A DNA stretch of 42,921 nt. Source: Candidatus Poribacteria bacterium (GTDB lineage: Bacteria > Poribacteria > WGA-4E > WGA-3G). The translations under genes and the position numbers were made by a program. Where the stretch lies: positions 1 through 42,921 of the forward strand of contig JAJEDB010000052.1 of the NCBI GenBank assembly GCA_022821725.1, given 5' to 3'. Below the pieces are notes generated by a model. That model made no database searches. It was not told the origin of the DNA and saw only the letters and a list, made by a program, of their open reading frames with translations. Numbering within the stretch: position 1 is the first letter of the stretch; each line of letters starts with the position of its first letter. Positions 8,167-16,696 of this stretch are shown here, piece after piece.

Positions 8167-9047
8167 CGCAGTCCTCCTGTTCGCATCCACCCTTGGGGTG
8201 TTAGCGCCATATCGCCATAAAGGATTAAATACAGCGTATCCTCCGTCACCGTAATCCCTGCGATTGAAGCAATCGAATAGGAATTTTTTGCGGCGGCTTT
8301 CCGTCCAAATTGTGCTCCCATTCTGCGTCTTCTTTCGGCATCCGCCTGTTTCTTCGTAGCAACCATCTGTCTGATGGGTTCCGAACCGAACAGGAACTCA
8401 AGCATCTTCGGTCCCGTCCGCCGATTGAAACTGATAAATGGGAACGGGTCGTCGCCATACCGCTTGGTCGTGATGGAACATTGTCCCGTGACAGTCGTGC
8501 CACGATTGCTGCCGCTGTAGTGATACGAGCCGCGGGCTTCGGAAAATTCGATCGTCAAGTTTTTACGCGTAGATGCGACAAGCGCGGCTTTCGCGTCGAG
8601 TATCCGCTGATTAGATTCTTCATCCTCCACCGCAATTGGTGGTAAACGGGTCGCATTTGCTGCTGGTGTCTGTGCGTCTGCCGTTATGTTCGGTAGGTTT
8701 TGTGTTTCCGCTCGTTCAGACGCAGTGGGTGCTGTTGTCTGTTCGTTTGGCGTGCCGCTGTGAACCCCCGTCGTAGCGGGAGTCGATGCGTCAATTCTCT
8801 GTTGCGGCATGGGTCTTAGCCGCCGCGCAGTGACGCTCCCTTTTTCCACCTCTAAACCGACATACTGCCATTTGCCGACGAGAAGGTCTTTTACGGTTTC
8901 TTTAACCCTTTCCGGATTGTGTTTTTGACGCGCCGCATCATACGCCTCAATTAAACGTTCTCGTTCATACTGCGTCTCCGGGGATACCAGCGTCCCACAA
9001 CTCGTAAACACGACCACCAGAATACCCACGGTTATTAATATTTTCAT
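8142..9047 (-). CDS. Lipoprotein, paralog of the neighbouring lipoprotein
   Basis: 301 residues. ATG 9047 has AGGAGGGG six bases upstream, and the upstream in-frame ATG lacks one. The N-terminus MKILITVGILVVVFTSCG is a lipoprotein signal with cysteine after FTS. A charged helical segment is followed by LVGKWQYVGLEVE, a Pro/Thr/Gln-rich insert of about 60 residues, then a beta-rich domain with TVTGQCSITTKRYGDDPFPF and the ending GLRCTFKRIE. The same blocks in the same order occur in the lipoprotein at 9170-9796, without the insert. The single compact domain headed by GKWQ looks lipocalin-like, but I cannot assign a family. It overlaps the LRR gene start by 25 bases, which suggests translational coupling. 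Confidence 0.75.
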   Translation of the reverse strand: MKILITVGILVVVFTSCGTLVSPETQYERERLIEAYDAARQKHNPERVKETVKDLLVGKWQYVGLEVEKGSVTARRLRPMPQQRIDASTPATTGVHSGTPNEQTTAPTASERAETQNLPNITADAQTPAANATRLPPIAVEDEESNQRILDAKAALVASTRKNLTIEFSEARGSYHYSGSNRGTTVTGQCSITTKRYGDDPFPFISFNRRTGPKMLEFLFGSEPIRQMVATKKQADAERRRRMGAQFGRKAAAKNSYSIASIAGITVTEDTLYLILYGDMALTPQGWMRTGGLRCTFKRIE

Positions 9048-9143
9048 CGCTGCCCCTCCTTGCTTCACATGCATAGTTTACCAAAATCCGCCAAATCTGT
9101 GAAATCCGTCTCAATCCGCGATTCAGACAATTATAATACGCTG

Positions 9144-9162
9144 GCGAGGTTTCTAACCTCGC
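9144..9162. repeat. Short palindrome of the dispersed family
   Basis: GCGAGGTT-TCT-AACCTCGC lies in the 122-base gap between the two lipoprotein genes. It has no T-run on the coding (minus) strand, so it is more likely a dispersed palindrome or mRNA-processing hairpin than a terminator. Confidence 0.55.
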
Positions 9163-9169
9163 TTATCCG

Positions 9170-9796
9170 CTATTCAATCCGCTTAAAAGCGCACCGCACA
9201 CCCCCGCTTTGCATCCAGCCGTTAGGACTTAATTGCATCTTGCCGTGCATGGTGAGATATAACCTGTCCTCTGTAACAGAAATACTCACCTCTCTCGCTG
9301 CGTCAAGCCCTCGAGCCCCTGACAAACCGAGCGGCTTCCCATCGGAACTTGCTGCGAAGAGGAGTTGTGAAATCTCTGGACCTGCGCGTCTGATAAACCG
9401 AATGAAGGGGAAGGGTTCATCGCCGTATCGCACAGTAATGACAGTGAATTGACCCGACACCCCCGTGTTACCGTTTTTGCCGCGGTAACTATACATCCCT
9501 TTCTCCTCGAAGAATTCAAGTGTGAGATGCTTCAAGTTAAGCGCGTAAAGGGCGGCTTTGGTCTCCGCAATTTCTTCGCTGATACCGCCTTCCTCGATCT
9601 CAAGGTTCAGGAACTGCCACTTCCCGAGGAGTGTGTCGGTTACGTCGGTTTTGAGTTTAAGTTCGTTGTGTTCCTCGCGGAGGTCTTCGTAATTCTTGAG
9701 CAGCTGATCGCGTTCTGCTTGCATCTTTTGGTACTCGGCACTCGCACAGCCCGCGAGCATCAGCGCGCAGATACCAAAGATAATCCAAGTTTTCAT
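9170..9796 (-). CDS. Lipoprotein, shorter paralog
   Basis: 208 residues. ATG 9796 has AAGGAGAGG about six bases upstream. The signal MKTWIIFGICALMLAGC has a textbook lipobox (LAGC), so the mature protein should be lipid-anchored to a membrane. After a short coiled-coil segment (about residues 22-50) come LLGKWQFLNLEIEEG, SGQFTVITVRYGDEPFPF and the ending GVRCAFKRIE, all shared with the protein encoded at 8142-9047. The two genes therefore arose by duplication. Binding specificity is unknown. The gene stands between the TonB-dependent receptor and its paralog, all on the same strand. Confidence 0.75.
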   Translation of the reverse strand: MKTWIIFGICALMLAGCASAEYQKMQAERDQLLKNYEDLREEHNELKLKTDVTDTLLGKWQFLNLEIEEGGISEEIAETKAALYALNLKHLTLEFFEEKGMYSYRGKNGNTGVSGQFTVITVRYGDEPFPFIRFIRRAGPEISQLLFAASSDGKPLGLSGARGLDAAREVSISVTEDRLYLTMHGKMQLSPNGWMQSGGVRCAFKRIE

Positions 9797-9904
9797 CGGT
9801 GCCTCTCCTTGTGATAGACGTGCGTATGCAGGGTAGCGTTTCCTGCTGTATTATACCAGAGCAACCTATAAATGGCAAATCGTGCGTTGTTCTAATCTTT
9901 GCCC

Positions 9905-12355
9905 TCAAAATTCGAGCGTCAATCCGAAATAAATGATCCGCGGGAGTTGCGGGGCATCAAAGACTTCCCGTTCAATGCCGACCTCCTGACCTTGGACATC
10001 AAGGGTTGCCTCTTCAAAAATGAACTGTATCGTATTTTTGCGATTGTATACATTCAGAATGTCAATAAATCCACCCACACGCACTCCCCAGAGTCTCCAT
10101 TTATAACTCACCCGAAAGTCCAACTTATGATACGGTGCGAGTTCAGTGCTTAATTGTTCATCAGCACTCGCCAAAAGCGGGTTCAATCCACGCGTTACGG
10201 GGTCCTGGATAAGAACGATGGAACTGATAGGTGCTTCCGAGGTGCCGCTGAGATACTGCCATTTCGCACCGACCTCAAAGTTCGGTGTGAAGTTATAGTT
10301 GGCAACCACACTGACGATGTGTGTGTTATCAAAGAGGTAGGGTTGATACGCAGTATCTGGATTCTCGCGTCGCTCCGCGTGTGTATAAGCATACGAAATC
10401 CAACCGAAGAACTTATCTATGATCCGATGCCGTAAGAATACCTCCGCACCCCCGACGTATGCCGTCCCTTGATTGAGGTAGTTCGCGACTTCATCGGGTG
10501 TTACCAATTTCTGGGCATCCTTGTAATAGGTAGCAAGTTTCAGTTCAGTCCGCGATGAGAGTTCGTGTTCCAATTCCATGATATAGTGCCGTGTGAGACT
10601 TGATGCCAAGGCACGATTGCCATCTTCTGCCAACAGTTGAGAGGGTTGTGGACTCTGTTCATAGTGTCCATACGCGAAGCGGAGATTAGATCCGTTTGGC
10701 AGTATAAAACTCACACTGCCGCGTGGTTGAACGGAAACCTGCTCTGTCACATTCAGGTAGTCAACTCGAACACCGAGCGCTACAGACAGAAACGAAAGCG
10801 GATCGTAGCGTCCTTGGAAGTACCCTTCGGCACGGTAAAAATCGTGTCCAAATTCGTCGTGTATCTCCTCAACAGTGCGCTCCGTAATCTCATGAGTCCC
10901 GTCACTCCGTCTGGACACTGTAACGGAATCTTCATTTTCCTGTGCATATTCAAGGACTTCCGGAAGTTCCGCTGGATCCTCCAACGCACGTGTTTCGTAT
11001 TCTGGAAACCTACCATCTTCAAAACTGTTGGCGGGGCTAAAGGAGAGGAGGAAACCCGGTTGAAATTGAAATTTCGGTGTGAATTGATAGGATATATCCT
11101 CGCGGAGCATATAAACCGGAACGTTAATCTTTATATCGTAGTGACCATAGTCAGCGGAATACACCCATTCCCCATCGGGGTTCCGATAAAACCCCTCCCT
11201 GACCGGAGCTTCAAACGCGATCGTGAGGAAATTGGAAGAACGGGTCAACGATAAATGCGACGTGAGACTTTCGGTGAGGTCTGAACGGAGATGGACACCT
11301 TGTCCATTGAAACCATTTTTGAAAAGCACAGAAACGAGTCCACCTTCGACTGTTTGAACACCTGTTTCGTCTTCAGTGGTAATTTCGCTGCTCTCTTCGA
11401 CAATTTTAAAATGATCGGTTGCCGCGAAAGCGTTGAGTGTGAGGTGATGTTTTTCACCGAGCGTCTGGGCGAATTTGAGTTGATAATCCGAGAAATAGGG
11501 CAACTGCTGTTTCTGTCCAGTTTGTTCTTCAATGATCGGTCCAGCGATGAGGTCTAAGTAACTCCGCCGACCGGAGGCGGAGATGTATCCCTTCTCACCG
11601 ATTTTCGCTTCGAGGAGTCCTTCGGAATAGAGGATATTCAGGTTAAATTTCCCATCTAACCCTTCGTCAATGCTGTCACGTGCATGGATGTCAAGCACCG
11701 CTTGCGAATCCAGTCCGAATTCGGCACCATATCCACCCGCATAAATGTCAATTGTCTCAATCGTTTCAGAGCTGATCGTCGAAAGTAAACCGCCCCAGTG
11801 AAACGGATAACCAAGCGGAGTCCTATCGAGATAATAAAGGTTCGATCCCGGTTCACTCCCACGAATGTAAAGTGCCCCGAAGTAATCGTTTGGGATACCG
11901 ATACTCGGAAGTGTTGTCAATCCCTTAAGGGCATCGTTGGCGGTCCCCGGAATCCGTAAGAGTTCACTCCCACGGATTTCTGTGCGACTCACCGTCGGTG
12001 AAAGGCGTTTCCCCTCTACCACGACTGCTTCAAGTTTAAAAACTGCTCCGAGGTGTATTTTGACTTCAGTGGTATCGCCGCTACTGATGTTCACCGACAC
12101 TTTTGTGGGTGCTGCTTCTACGGGGTGTGTTACAACAAAGGTATAGGTGCCTGCGGGCAGTTCTGTGAATCGGAAGACCCCGTTTTCATCGGTTTTTTGG
12201 TGTTGGTCGGTTTCGAGAATATGAACATCAGCGTCTACGAGGGATTTCCCTGTGCTTCGCTGATAAACGGTTCCTTGAATATCGCCTGTTTCGGCTATAA
12301 CAGAGAGTGGCATGGTGATGAACGCAAATAGAACTATGATGAATTGTGGTTTCAT
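9905..12355 (-). CDS. TonB-dependent outer-membrane receptor
   Basis: 816 residues from ATG 12355; an in-frame TTG at 12367 is an alternative, and neither has a clear ribosome binding site. A signal peptide (MKPQFIIVLFAFITMPLSVIA) is followed by a carboxypeptidase-regulatory-like domain (about residues 25-95, GTVYQRSTGKSLVDADV), a plug domain with IRGSEPGSNLYYLD and the VLDIHAR strand, then a beta-barrel ending LPRIIYFGLTLEF. The terminal Phe is the usual barrel-assembly signal. Members import large ligands such as siderophores, cobalamin or oligosaccharides using TonB energy. No TonB, ExbB/D or SusD gene is in view, so the substrate cannot be assigned. The architecture (regulatory-like domain plus barrel) is closest to CirA/SusC-like receptors. 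Confidence 0.88.
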   Translation of the reverse strand: MKPQFIIVLFAFITMPLSVIAETGDIQGTVYQRSTGKSLVDADVHILETDQHQKTDENGVFRFTELPAGTYTFVVTHPVEAAPTKVSVNISSGDTTEVKIHLGAVFKLEAVVVEGKRLSPTVSRTEIRGSELLRIPGTANDALKGLTTLPSIGIPNDYFGALYIRGSEPGSNLYYLDRTPLGYPFHWGGLLSTISSETIETIDIYAGGYGAEFGLDSQAVLDIHARDSIDEGLDGKFNLNILYSEGLLEAKIGEKGYISASGRRSYLDLIAGPIIEEQTGQKQQLPYFSDYQLKFAQTLGEKHHLTLNAFAATDHFKIVEESSEITTEDETGVQTVEGGLVSVLFKNGFNGQGVHLRSDLTESLTSHLSLTRSSNFLTIAFEAPVREGFYRNPDGEWVYSADYGHYDIKINVPVYMLREDISYQFTPKFQFQPGFLLSFSPANSFEDGRFPEYETRALEDPAELPEVLEYAQENEDSVTVSRRSDGTHEITERTVEEIHDEFGHDFYRAEGYFQGRYDPLSFLSVALGVRVDYLNVTEQVSVQPRGSVSFILPNGSNLRFAYGHYEQSPQPSQLLAEDGNRALASSLTRHYIMELEHELSSRTELKLATYYKDAQKLVTPDEVANYLNQGTAYVGGAEVFLRHRIIDKFFGWISYAYTHAERRENPDTAYQPYLFDNTHIVSVVANYNFTPNFEVGAKWQYLSGTSEAPISSIVLIQDPVTRGLNPLLASADEQLSTELAPYHKLDFRVSYKWRLWGVRVGGFIDILNVYNRKNTIQFIFEEATLDVQGQEVGIEREVFDAPQLPRIIYFGLTLEF

Positions 12356-12546
12356 GTTACAATTCAACGTTCAATTGGGTGCTTGGGTTTACCTAAGATA
12401 TACCATTACTGATTGAAAATGCTTCAATAAACGAATTCTTTTGTAGCATAGGCTGTTGGTCTCCTGTGCAGTCTTGTGGGTCTTTGAGACGATCTGTCAA
12501 TGCCATATAGTCTTTTGAAAATGGTATCACTTTCTCACCAAGACGC

Positions 12547-12585
12547 AAAAAAAGCCAAGCATAGGGACCTCCATACGCTTGGCTT
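12547..12585 (-). terminator. Rho-independent terminator of the DUF1800-DUF1501-NHL operon
   Basis: On the minus strand AAGCCAAGC pairs with GCTTGGCTT and is followed by a run of seven T (plus-strand A's at 12547-12553). It lies about 115 bases after the NHL gene stop. Confidence 0.75.
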
Positions 12586-12604
12586 CTCTGTGTTTCGATA
12601 TTTG

Positions 12605-12685
12605 TAGGACTTACGCAAAATGACCAAATTTCACGGGATTCGGTGCGGTTAGAAACCGCACCTACCGGGGGGTGCGTAAGTCCTA
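12605..12685. mobile_element. MITE-like element, 81 bp, with perfect 13-bp ends and 5-bp target duplication
   Basis: TAGGACTTACGCA (12605-12617) and TGCGTAAGTCCTA (12673-12685) are perfect inverted repeats, flanked by ATTTG at 12600-12604 and 12686-12690. Inside is the hairpin GGTGCGGTT-AGA-AACCGCACC, a member of the dispersed palindrome family. It sits between the NHL gene end and the operon terminator. The rest of the 12356-12698 gap contains only the terminator and a short repeat (CTTTTGTAGCATA near 12436, also near 18853). Confidence 0.85.
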
Positions 12686-12698
12686 ATTTGTCCAAATG

Positions 12699-13712
12699 TT
12701 ATTCCTGATGCAACGTAACCGACCGACGCGGTGGGCTGAATTCCTGCTCTGACAACGGCACTGCCATATTCCGATACACCTGAACCCGATAGGATCCAAA
12801 GTCCGGCACAAACATCAGCCCATCATCGCTCACGGCGACCGATTTCGGTTGGCGCAGGTATTTCTGCGGTTCCAGGTCCGCCATATCGCGCATCCGATTT
12901 GGACTGGCGTTCGTCATCATATACGCCTGTGACACTTTTGACAAGGTAGCATCACCGAGGAATTTCTGCACATACCGCCCTTCAGCGTTGAAGAGTTGGA
13001 TACGGTCATTTCCTCGGTCAGCGACATAGATATCACCGTATACGTCAACGTCAATCCCGGCGGGACGGTTGAGTTCACCGTTACCGCTGCCGGATTTACC
13101 GAATTCAAAGAGAAACTCCCCCTCGGCGTTGAACTTTTGAACCCTGTCGTTTCGCCAATCCGAAACGTAGACATCACCGAGTTCGTCTACAGCGACACCC
13201 CACGGCATATTGAATTCACCTTCACCGTCGCCGTAACGCCCCCACCCTAAGAGGAGTTTACCGTCTTTCGTGAACTTCTGCACCCGATGGCTCAGACTGT
13301 CAGCGACATAGAGATTCCCCTCTGGGTCAAAGTCCATACCCGCAGGACCGTTGAGTTGCCCCGACTCTGTGCCGTGTTCACCCCATGTACCGATGTGTTC
13401 ACCTTCACTGTTAAAGGCGACAATCCGGTGCAGGTATTCATCGGACACATAGAGGTTTTCTTCGCTGTCCGGGGTAATCGTCACGGGCCACGTGAATTGA
13501 CCCTCACCCTGTCCATAACCGCCCATCGTGCCGAGGTCTTCGTCCTCAACGGTATATTTCCGAATCATCGCAGTGCCATCACTACGACACATGATATACA
13601 AACGTCCCGCTTTTCCGATTGCAATATCGACCGGAAAATTGGTCGTTCGCCGCATGCTCAGCGTCTTGTGAAATGGATACCCGGCACGCAGCAAGCCGTA
13701 AGGTCTGCCCAT
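12699..13712 (-). CDS. NHL-repeat six-bladed beta-propeller protein
   Basis: 337 residues, ATG 13712 with AGGAGGT four bases upstream. There is no signal peptide or membrane segment, so it is probably cytoplasmic unless exported otherwise. NHL repeats recur about every 47 residues from residue 65 to 245, with the cores NLYVSDEYLHRIVAFN, NLYVADSLSHRVQKF, DVYVSDWRNDRVQKF and DIYVADRGNDRIQLF; a last blade lies near 290-315 (FVPDFGSYRVQVY). NHL propellers bind protein, RNA or small molecules; the ligand is unknown. It is the third gene of a minus-strand operon after DUF1800 and DUF1501, 33 bases downstream of the latter. Confidence 0.85.
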   Translation of the reverse strand: MGRPYGLLRAGYPFHKTLSMRRTTNFPVDIAIGKAGRLYIMCRSDGTAMIRKYTVEDEDLGTMGGYGQGEGQFTWPVTITPDSEENLYVSDEYLHRIVAFNSEGEHIGTWGEHGTESGQLNGPAGMDFDPEGNLYVADSLSHRVQKFTKDGKLLLGWGRYGDGEGEFNMPWGVAVDELGDVYVSDWRNDRVQKFNAEGEFLFEFGKSGSGNGELNRPAGIDVDVYGDIYVADRGNDRIQLFNAEGRYVQKFLGDATLSKVSQAYMMTNASPNRMRDMADLEPQKYLRQPKSVAVSDDGLMFVPDFGSYRVQVYRNMAVPLSEQEFSPPRRSVTLHQE

Positions 13713-13745
13713 AGTTACCTCCTATAGCAAGTTTCAGTTTGCAAG

Positions 13746-14888
13746 CTACACCGAAAAGGGATGAATCTGTTCAAAATTGCCACCGACGATGTGCGTCGGG
13801 TCTACACCCATCCACTGCTCTAAGAGCGTTCCGTATATGCCTCGGAAGTCGATGGTATGTTCAAGGTCTTCGCCGTGTACCCAACGAGCCGGAGCCAGAG
13901 ACGGATATTCTGAGTAGAGTCCACCCTTCACCCGATCCCCGATGATGAACGCACCGCCACCCGTGCCGTGGTCGGTGCCACTGGCGTTGTCTCGGATACG
14001 TCTGCCGAATTCCGTAAAGACGTACATGACGATCTCTTCGGAGGCGTTCTGCGCCCGTAGATCCGTGAAGAACGCTTGGATGGCTTCCGTGAGTTCTGTC
14101 AGCAGTCGAGGGTGCGTCGGGACCTCGTTGGCGTGGTTGTCATAACCGCCGTGCTGCGTGTAGAAAACGCGTGTGCCGAGATCGGCGAGGTGAACCCGTG
14201 CGACATCCCGCAGGCTCTTTGCAATCGAGCTTTGTGGATATTCCACTTCGGACGTATACATCGCTGGTGCCTTTTTGAGCTCATCAGCACCTTTAATCAC
14301 ATCTAACCCGGTTTGGCTGAGGTAGTCCATCACAATACCGGTGCCAACCGTGCTGCTATACATCCCTTTGAATATCTCAAGTGCCTGCGTCCGTTGACTT
14401 TCATCGCCAATGCTGGTCATCAATCCGTAGTTATCCAAATCACCGACAGAGGTGACGGGGATACCGGAGAGGGCACAGGCGCGCGGAAGTCCTTGTCCGA
14501 AACTGACACCTGTTAAGACGTTATGGCTCTGTGGATCGAGTTCACGGACGAGTCTACCGACCCACCCTTCATCACCAATTTTCAGCGGTTCGCAGGTATG
14601 CCAGATATCCATCGCTCGGAAATGTGAGCGGTTGGAATCCGGATAGCCGATTCCCTGCACAACAGCGACATCACCAGCATCGAACATCGCTTTCAGCGGT
14701 CCAGCCTGCGGATGCCAGCCCAACTTGTCATCTACCTCTGACGGTAAAACATTTTCCGATTTGATGCCGACAACCGGACGGGAATCGTGATAAATCCCGC
14801 TTGTGTACGGAATGAGTGTATTCATGAAGTCGTTGCCGCCGCTGAGTTGGACAACGACAAGGACTGGGACTTTCTTAGTTGTACTCAT
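13746..14888 (-). CDS. DUF1501 family protein (alkaline-phosphatase/sulfatase-like fold)
   Basis: 380 residues. ATG 14888 has AGGAGAG about seven bases upstream; the in-frame upstream codons overlap the DUF1800 gene and lack a site. Family signatures are VLVVVQLSGGNDFMNTLIPY at the N-terminus, FYTQHGGYDNHANE around residue 253, and EFGRRIRDNASGTDHGTGGG around 304. The last contains the Asp-His-Gly cluster that in related sulfatase-fold enzymes coordinates metal. No Tat or Sec signal is obvious in this member. DUF1501 genes are normally paired with DUF1800, as here (22 bases apart). The pair is common in Planctomycetes and Bacteroidetes, but its biochemical role is not established. The fold suggests hydrolysis of a phosphate or sulfate ester, by inference only. 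Confidence 0.88.
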   Translation of the reverse strand: MSTTKKVPVLVVVQLSGGNDFMNTLIPYTSGIYHDSRPVVGIKSENVLPSEVDDKLGWHPQAGPLKAMFDAGDVAVVQGIGYPDSNRSHFRAMDIWHTCEPLKIGDEGWVGRLVRELDPQSHNVLTGVSFGQGLPRACALSGIPVTSVGDLDNYGLMTSIGDESQRTQALEIFKGMYSSTVGTGIVMDYLSQTGLDVIKGADELKKAPAMYTSEVEYPQSSIAKSLRDVARVHLADLGTRVFYTQHGGYDNHANEVPTHPRLLTELTEAIQAFFTDLRAQNASEEIVMYVFTEFGRRIRDNASGTDHGTGGGAFIIGDRVKGGLYSEYPSLAPARWVHGEDLEHTIDFRGIYGTLLEQWMGVDPTHIVGGNFEQIHPFSV

Positions 14889-14910
14889 GTCAATCTCTCC
14901 TAACAAAAAG

Positions 14911-16296
14911 TTAACCAAGTTGATACTCTCTTGAAGCCACGATTAACTGGAGCATACTCACAACTCGCGCTTGATTCTCCTCCGCAGCGTCATCGTCGCC
15001 AAGGTTGAGTTCACCGTTCGCTTCCGCAAATTGCGTGAGATACTCGCGAGTGGTGTCCCCTATCGTCAGAGGTCCAGTGAGTTCAAGGCATTCGTCCACA
15101 AATGCTTCCGGCGAGAGTGAACCCCCGTTGTTTTTCAGACGTGTGAGGATGTCCTGAATTCCGGGTTTCGATGCGTCGCTAACTTCACGAACAGCGAAGT
15201 TGACGCGAGCGGTGAGCAGACCCCCATCGATCCACTCTTTACCGGTATGCCACCCTTCTACGGTGGGCGGATCCATGAGTTTCTGTCCCATTAATTGCGT
15301 CGCACTGGCATACTGCCCTATGCCGGGTTGCGGACCTTGGAAGGTGCCTACCAGTTTCACAATCCCTGTGACGAGTTCCGTCGGGCTTTTCACCTTCTTG
15401 AATTGGGCTTCTTTGAAGAAATCGGAATTGAAAAGGACGCTGAGGACGTGGGATATATTCCCGTCGGATGCCATGAATGCGTCCGAGAGTGTCTCGATCG
15501 CTTCCGGATCTTGCGGGGGCGTTACGTTCCACGACGGCACTTGTGGTTCGTCTGCGACAAAGAAGTTGTAGAGGTGTCTGGAGATAAATCTGGCACACGC
15601 CGGTTGTTCGACGATGATGTCGATGATGTCTTCACCGTTGAGATTTCCAGTATGCCCCAAAAAGGTTTTCTCGCAGTCGTCGTGTTCCGCTTCATCGAAC
15701 AAAAAGGGCGGCGAGTAGTAACCATGCGGATACAGCGGGATCGGCTGTCCGAATGTCCACCCTGTGAAAGCGAGCGCGCAGCTCTTTATGTCATCTTCAC
15801 TGTAATTGCCCACCCCTAATGAGAAGAGTTCGAGGAGCTCCCTCCCGTAGTTCTCGTTGGGTTCGCCCTTACGATTTTCGTTATTGTCGAGCCAAAAGAT
15901 CATCGCCGGATCTTTGGAGAGTTCGAGTAGGATGTCCCGCATCTGTCCCATACCGACGCGTCGCAGCATATCAATCTGATCCGAAGACGCGAGGATGTGC
16001 TGATTCTTGCCTAATCCCGTTGCAAAAACATGGTGCCAGAAGAGTGCCATCTTCTCTTGAAGTGGACACCTACTGTTCAGCATCCGGTAGATCCAGATAC
16101 CGACATAAGCACCTTCACCGCCGAAGTAGCGTTCTAAAATGTCTTCATCAATGGGGGTCCCGCGTTCAGGATGGACGAGAGCGTCAACGACGTTCTCGTA
16201 TCCCTTTTCCACGTAGGCTTCCAGCTCGGTGCGGGTTGTTCCAAACCCTGCGCGGCGCATGAGGTGCGCCATTAACGCAACATCGTTCGTTGACAT
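14911..16296 (-). CDS. DUF1800 family protein
   Basis: 461 residues. ATG 16296 has GGAGGTGA about five bases upstream; an in-frame ATG at 16383 has none and adds 29 unconserved residues. Family features: MAHLMRRAGFGTTRTELE at residue 8, MALFWHHVFATG near 85, GRELLELFSLGVGNYSEDD near 155, FTGW near 180, and MDPPTVEGWHTGKEW near 350. The protein is largely helical with no clear signal peptide. DUF1800 proteins co-occur with DUF1501 partners; the molecular function is unknown. It is the first gene of the operon DUF1800-DUF1501-NHL, with a sigma-70-like promoter about 140 bases upstream. Confidence 0.88.
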   Translation of the reverse strand: MSTNDVALMAHLMRRAGFGTTRTELEAYVEKGYENVVDALVHPERGTPIDEDILERYFGGEGAYVGIWIYRMLNSRCPLQEKMALFWHHVFATGLGKNQHILASSDQIDMLRRVGMGQMRDILLELSKDPAMIFWLDNNENRKGEPNENYGRELLELFSLGVGNYSEDDIKSCALAFTGWTFGQPIPLYPHGYYSPPFLFDEAEHDDCEKTFLGHTGNLNGEDIIDIIVEQPACARFISRHLYNFFVADEPQVPSWNVTPPQDPEAIETLSDAFMASDGNISHVLSVLFNSDFFKEAQFKKVKSPTELVTGIVKLVGTFQGPQPGIGQYASATQLMGQKLMDPPTVEGWHTGKEWIDGGLLTARVNFAVREVSDASKPGIQDILTRLKNNGGSLSPEAFVDECLELTGPLTIGDTTREYLTQFAEANGELNLGDDDAAEENQARVVSMLQLIVASREYQLG

Positions 16297-16438
16297 GTTC
16301 ACCTCCGATACGTTCTGCGTGAGGCGAGCCCTCACGTTAGTAACTTTCGATGGAATACCGTTCTGATGTTCGGTTCTGTGCAAGCCTATAGAGGCTTGCA
16401 GGACAATGGATTCCAGAAACCGCTATAAGATTGCCTAT

Positions 16439-16468
16439 ATCTTACAATTAAAGTTAAAAAAAAGTCAA
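16439..16468 (-). promoter_or_regulatory. Sigma-70-type promoter for the DUF1800 operon
   Basis: On the minus strand TTGACT (16463-16468) and TAAGAT (16439-16444) are separated by 18 bases in an A/T-rich segment, about 143 bases before the DUF1800 start. This lies in the 400-base gap 16297-16696, which also holds a heptamer array (16538-16575) and the plus-strand element at 16580. Confidence 0.5.
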
Positions 16469-16579
16469 GTTTTTTGTTTTCCTTAACCACACGGATTTGT
16501 CTCTTCTGTAGAAGGGATCTCGGAGTCTCAACGCCTAACTGAGAACCGAAAAACGAGACCTGATGACTAATTTTTACAT

Positions 16580-16627
16580 TTTTTTCAGATTATGCACACT
16601 TCGTATTCTAAAAATGTGTCTTTAATA
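16580..16627 (+). promoter_or_regulatory. ECF-type promoter element, copy 1 (upstream of LamG-Kelch operon)
   Basis: T-run, then CAGATTATGCA (16586-16596), 18 bases, then TGTGTCTT (16615-16622). The ATG of the LamG gene is 70 bases beyond. Five copies share sequence and spacing; TGCA-C and GTCT resemble the -35 and -10 of ECF promoters. Confidence 0.7.
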
Positions 16628-16696
16628 ATAAAAGGGACTCTTTTTTGAACGCTCTTAGGTCGAACACACGTTTTTTAGACGAAAAAGGAGAAAAAA

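Noticed and set aside
12393..12695. Minus-strand open frame after the NHL gene
   Set aside because: It runs across the MITE and the terminator hairpin and its product resembles nothing.
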